DNA of 64,000 nt from Stenotrophomonas hibiscicola ATCC 19867. Its GTDB lineage: Bacteria; Pseudomonadota; Gammaproteobacteria; Xanthomonadales; Xanthomonadaceae. Position 1 is the first letter of the stretch; the number at the start of each line of letters is the position of its first letter. Below the pieces are notes generated by a model that saw only the letters and a list, made by a program, of their open reading frames with translations, was not told the origin of the DNA and ran no database searches. The stretch spans positions 531,001-595,000 of the forward strand of contig NZ_KB907500.1 in the NCBI RefSeq assembly GCF_000382065.1, in the 5' to 3' direction. Positions 60,667-64,000 of the stretch are shown here, piece after piece. The translations under genes were made by a program, and so were the position numbers.

Positions 60667-61761
60667 CTATCCCCCGTGCACGGGTCGGTGCCCGCGCACC
60701 GCCATCACCAGCCCGATACCCGCCAGCAGCGACACCGCCGAGGTACCGCCATAACTGATCAACGGCATCGGAATGCCCACCACCGGCAGCAGGCCGGAAA
60801 TCATCCCGCCGTTCACCAGTACGTACACGAAGAACGCCAACCCCAGGCTGCCGGCCAGCAACCTTGCGTGCGTGTCGCGGGCGTGCACCGCGATCCACAG
60901 GCAGCGGCCGACCACGAACAGGTACAGCGCAAACACGGTGGCCACGCCGATCCAGCCGAACTCTTCGGCCAGCACCGAGAACGCGAAGTCCGTGGTGTAC
61001 TCAGGCAGGAAGTCCAGCGTGGCCTGGGTGCCCTGCCCCCAGCCACGACCCTGCCAGCCACCGGAACCGATCGCGATGCGTGACTGCAGGATGTTCCAGC
61101 CGGTGCCGAGCGGGTCTGCCGCCGGATCGAGGAAGGTCAGCACGCGATCCTTCTGGTACTGACGCAACAGACCGAACCATGCCAGGGGTGCGGCCACCGC
61201 AAGCCCTGTTGCCCCGGTCGCCACCCATCCCCAGTGCAGGCCCGCCAGCAACAAGGCGAACACGCCGCTGGCGGTGACCAGCGTTGCGGTACCGAGGTTG
61301 GGCTGCATCAGGATCAGTACTGCAGGCATGCCGATCAGCACCGCAGCCGTCAGTACCGTGCGTGGCGACGGCGGCAGCGGTTGGCGATGCAGGTACCAGG
61401 CCATCATCAGCGGCAGGCTGAGCTTGAGCAGTTCGGACGGTTGCAGGTAGAACACGCCGAGGTTGAGCCAGCGCTGCCCGTATTTGCCGGTGCCGACCAC
61501 GTAGACCGCCATCAGCGGCAGCATCGACAACGCATACAACGCTGGTGTCCACGCCCGCAGGCGCAGCAGCGAAACACGCGACAGCAGCCACATCGCCACC
61601 AGGCCACCGGCAAAGCGCGCCGCCTGCCCGGCCACGGGGCCGGACACGCTGTGCAGCACCGCCAGGCCGACGCCCATCAGGATCAACAACGCAACCAGCA
61701 ACGGCAGATCGATCGTGCGCACCGCCTCACGGCAGCCGCCAAGCAGTCGTTTCCATTCCAC
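60667..61761 (-). CDS. RodA-family peptidoglycan glycosyltransferase, first paralogue
   Basis: A 364-aa SEDS protein with about ten membrane helices: GKYGQRWLNLGVFYLQPSE, the conserved catalytic-region Asp in PEYTTDFAFSVLAEEFG, and GIPMPLISYGGTSAV at the end. All hallmark residues of an active RodA are kept. It is closely related to the next gene and is strikingly similar to it at DNA level near the 3' end, so it is a tandem duplicate. The GTG at 61761 has no clear ribosome-binding site. It is separated from the second rodA by a SMAG dimer. Confidence 0.9.
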   Translation of the reverse strand: MEWKRLLGGCREAVRTIDLPLLVALLILMGVGLAVLHSVSGPVAGQAARFAGGLVAMWLLSRVSLLRLRAWTPALYALSMLPLMAVYVVGTGKYGQRWLNLGVFYLQPSELLKLSLPLMMAWYLHRQPLPPSPRTVLTAAVLIGMPAVLILMQPNLGTATLVTASGVFALLLAGLHWGWVATGATGLAVAAPLAWFGLLRQYQKDRVLTFLDPAADPLGTGWNILQSRIAIGSGGWQGRGWGQGTQATLDFLPEYTTDFAFSVLAEEFGWIGVATVFALYLFVVGRCLWIAVHARDTHARLLAGSLGLAFFVYVLVNGGMISGLLPVVGIPMPLISYGGTSAVSLLAGIGLVMAVRGHRPVHGG

Positions 61762-61814
61762 ACGGCCACGGTAGCAATGCGTGCTTGCGTGAAGCTGTCA
61801 GCGCGGTGCCGCAT

Positions 61815-61880
61815 TTGTAGAGTCGAGCCATGCCCGACTGCCTTTCATACAGCAGAAGCAGCCGAGCATGGCTCGGCTCT
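61815..61880. repeat. SMAG dimer between the two rodA copies
   Basis: GTAGAGTCGAGCC... at 61815 and an inverted partner ending CTAC at 61880. It may uncouple transcription of the two paralogues. Confidence 0.9.
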
Positions 61881-61909
61881 ACAAGAATCAGGAGCAGGAA
61901 GCGCGGCGG

Positions 61910-63022
61910 CTAGCCGTAGCCGCCGTGCACCGGGTTGTGGCTGCGCACCGCCATCACCAGGCCGAAGCCGGCCAGCAGTGACACCGCCGAGGTACCGCCG
62001 TAACTGATCAGCGGCATCGGCACGCCCACCACCGGCAGCAGGCCGGAAATCATCCCGCCGTTGACCAGTACGTAGACGAAGAATGCCAGTCCGGTGGCCC
62101 CGGCAAGCAGGCGCGAATAGGAATCGCGCGATTGGCTGGCAATCCACAGGCAACGCCCGATCACCAGCAGGTACAGCGCCAGCACGGTGGCCACGCCGAT
62201 CCAGCCGAATTCCTCGCTCAGCACCGAGAACGCGAAGTCGGTGGTCTGCTCGGGAATGAAGTTCAGGTGCGACTGCGAGCCCTCGCCCCAGCCCTTGCCA
62301 TCGAAGCCCCCGGAACCGATCGCGATCTTCGACTGGATGATGTTCCAGCCGGCGCCAAGCGCGTCCATTTCCGGGTCCAGGAACATCATGATGCGGTCCT
62401 TCTGGTACGGCCGCAGCAGCCAGAACCAGGCCACCGGCGCGACCGCGGCCACGCCGCCTACGCCCAGCCCGACCCACCACCACGGCAGGCCTGCCAGCAG
62501 CAGCACGAACACGCCACTGGCGGCGATCAGCACACCGGTGCCGAAGTCCGGCTGCAGCATCACCAGGCCGGTCGGTACGCCGATGATGACCAAGGCCACG
62601 AGCACGGTATTGAAGCGCGGTGGCAGCGGCATCCTGTGCAGGTACCAGGCCACCATCATCGGCAGGCTCACCTTCAGCAGCTCGGCCGGCTGCAGGTAGA
62701 AGAACTTCAGGTCCAGCCACTGCCGGCCATACTTGCCGGTGCCGAGCACGAACACCGCCAGCAACGGAATCATCGAGATCGCATAGATCATCGGCGTGGC
62801 CGAGCGGATGCGCAGGATAGGCACGCGCGAGATGCCCCACAGCGCCGCCATGCCCACCGCGAAGCGCGCGCCCTGGGCCATCACCAGGCTGTCGCCTCCG
62901 GCACTCTTCAGGGTCGCCAGGCCGATCACCATCAGCGCGCCGAGGGCCAGGCACAGCACCCAGTCCAGCGTACTGAAGAAGCGGCGCAGCATGTCGCCGG
63001 CCCAACGCAGGAACACTCTCAT
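61910..63022 (-). CDS. rodA: rod shape-determining protein RodA
   Basis: A 370-aa SEDS glycosyltransferase of the elongasome with about ten helices, GKYGRQWLDLKFFYLQPAE, PEQTTDFAFSVLSEEFG (catalytic-region Asp) and GVPMPLISYGGTSAV. It polymerises lipid II together with PBP2. Its ATG overlaps the mrdA stop by 4 nt, as expected for the RodA-PBP2 pair; this makes it the canonical copy of the two paralogues. Confidence 0.95.
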   Translation of the reverse strand: MRVFLRWAGDMLRRFFSTLDWVLCLALGALMVIGLATLKSAGGDSLVMAQGARFAVGMAALWGISRVPILRIRSATPMIYAISMIPLLAVFVLGTGKYGRQWLDLKFFYLQPAELLKVSLPMMVAWYLHRMPLPPRFNTVLVALVIIGVPTGLVMLQPDFGTGVLIAASGVFVLLLAGLPWWWVGLGVGGVAAVAPVAWFWLLRPYQKDRIMMFLDPEMDALGAGWNIIQSKIAIGSGGFDGKGWGEGSQSHLNFIPEQTTDFAFSVLSEEFGWIGVATVLALYLLVIGRCLWIASQSRDSYSRLLAGATGLAFFVYVLVNGGMISGLLPVVGVPMPLISYGGTSAVSLLAGFGLVMAVRSHNPVHGGYG

Positions 63023-64000
63023 CGTGCGGGCTCCGCAGGGGTCAGCCGTGGCGTGGCCGGCAACGCGGCGGCCTGCGCATCCGGCTGCGGCGCGGGTGCA
63101 GGCGCCGGTGCAGGCACGCCGATCAGCACCGGATGTTCTCCCACCTGTGCAGCGGCAAGGTCGCCGGCCTGGCGCGCGCTCGCGTCTTCGTTGTCGAACG
63201 CGGTGGCGCCGATGGCAGTGGTGCCGCGCTCGCTGTCCAGCGGCTGCATGCCTTCGGGCATCTTGCCCAGCAGGTAGGCATCGAACACCTTGCGGGCGAT
63301 CGGCGCCGCGGCTGAACCACCGTAGCCACCGCCTTCCACCGCCACCGCAATCGCGATCACCGGGTTTTCGACCGGCGCGAAGCCAACGAACAGCGCGCGG
63401 TGGCGCAGGTGCATCGGCAGGCTCTTCGGGTTCACTGCAGCAGTGCCCTTGCGGCTGATGACCTGTGCGGTACCGGTCTTGCCGGCCATCACGTACGGCG
63501 CACCCACCGCCACGCGCCAGCCGCTGCCGCCGGGCCGCATGGTCGCCATCATGCCCTCGCGCACGGCCTGCACGTTGTTGGGGTTGGGGCTGATCGGCTT
63601 GCTTTCGCCGGCCGGCATTGCCGTCCAGTCGCTGTCGAATCCTTCGCGCTGCTGGATCACCAGGTGCGGGGTGCGCAGCTGGCCGTCGGCCAGCGCGCTG
63701 ACGCCGCGCGCCAGCTGCAGCGGGGTGACCTTCCAGTCGCCCTGGCCGATGCTGATGTTGACCGTGTCGCCCGGGAACCAGGCTTCCTTGCGGGTCTTCC
63801 GCTTGTAGGCCGGCGACGGCAGGATGCCGCCGATTTCGCCGGTGAGGTCGATGCCGGTCGGCTGGCCGAAGCCGTAGTACTCCATGTAATGGTCGAAGCG
63901 CTCGATGCCCAGGTCCAGCGCCAGCTTGTAGTAATAGGTATTGACCGATTCGGCGATCGACTTGCGCAGGTCGGTCCAGCCGTGGCCGCCGCGATGCGCA
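63019..64000 (-). CDS. mrdA: penicillin-binding protein 2 (partial, 3' part)
   Basis: The C-terminal 326 residues or so of the elongasome transpeptidase PBP2; the gene runs off the window at 64000. The SxN motif is in KSIAESVNTYYYKLA, then EYYGFGQPTGIDLTGE, INIGQG-like NISIGQGDW, and the KTG box in VMAGKTGTAQVI. The tail is Pro/Ala-rich and longer than the catalytic domain needs. The frame remains open to the window edge, so the ATG at 63885 is internal. It is coupled to rodA. Confidence 0.95.
   Translation of the reverse strand, partial: AHRGGHGWTDLRKSIAESVNTYYYKLALDLGIERFDHYMEYYGFGQPTGIDLTGEIGGILPSPAYKRKTRKEAWFPGDTVNISIGQGDWKVTPLQLARGVSALADGQLRTPHLVIQQREGFDSDWTAMPAGESKPISPNPNNVQAVREGMMATMRPGGSGWRVAVGAPYVMAGKTGTAQVISRKGTAAVNPKSLPMHLRHRALFVGFAPVENPVIAIAVAVEGGGYGGSAAAPIARKVFDAYLLGKMPEGMQPLDSERGTTAIGATAFDNEDASARQAGDLAAAQVGEHPVLIGVPAPAPAPAPQPDAQAAALPATPRLTPAEPAR

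Overview
This is a high-GC chromosomal segment of a Xanthomonadaceae bacterium, most likely the Stenotrophomonas maltophilia complex. The evidence is the gene content and order (cytochrome c4 next to two DsbA-like lipoproteins; dacC-rlpA-mltB-rodA-mrdA next to lipA-lipB-ybeD), many TonB-dependent receptors, and above all the many short palindromes that begin with GTAG (SMAG-type REP elements, described for S. maltophilia), often as head-to-head dimers between genes. I called 53 protein genes, one of them cut by the window end. I saw no tRNA, rRNA, CRISPR array or transposase gene.

Layout. 1-8 kb: a metallo-beta-lactamase-fold hydrolase, engB divergent from cytochrome c4, two thiol-disulfide oxidoreductases, an endonuclease/phosphatase-family protein, a RhtA-type exporter divergent from an Lrp regulator, and an M23 peptidase. 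8-14 kb: two TonB-dependent receptors and an AT-richer gene for a secreted unknown protein. 14-21 kb: an orphan ExbD, the Slt lytic transglycosylase, the CCA-adding enzyme and a run of small poorly known genes (SseB-like, zinc-ribbon membrane protein, S41 peptidase). 21-24.6 kb: a tandem SMAG array followed by a type V autotransporter.

24.7-37 kb is an N-acetylglucosamine (chitin/peptidoglycan sugar) utilisation locus. One strand carries nagP-nagR-nagB-nagA-nagX with 1-nt overlaps; the other carries glucokinase, a TonB-dependent receptor and a GH20 beta-hexosaminidase. The shared divergent intergenic region holds two palindromes resembling the published NagR motif plus a third LacI-type palindrome. 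The inferred route is: hexosaminidase releases GlcNAc, the receptor and NagP import it, a kinase phosphorylates it, NagA deacetylates it, and NagB-II deaminates and isomerises it to fructose 6-phosphate.

37-47 kb: VanZ, a MidA-like methyltransferase, pteridine reductase and FolK, an Anbu-type proteasome homologue, a three-gene two-component cluster (histidine kinase, response regulator, hybrid kinase), a BON protein and a Gfo/Idh oxidoreductase. 47-52 kb: 6-phosphogluconate dehydrogenase, an unknown secreted protein coupled to a DUF2242 lipoprotein, and the Prc/Tsp protease. 52-64 kb: lipoate synthesis (ybeD-lipB-lipA), an LpxR-like lipid A deacylase, and the cell-elongation block dacC-rlpA-mltB, two tandem rodA paralogues and mrdA (PBP2).

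The most unusual non-coding signal is a family of roughly 100-nt nested inverted repeats at four places (about 0.2, 46.8, 60.3 and 60.55 kb). The central core is conserved between copies. The outer arms differ between copies yet remain self-complementary within each copy, including G-U-compatible changes. This suggests conserved folding rather than conserved sequence.
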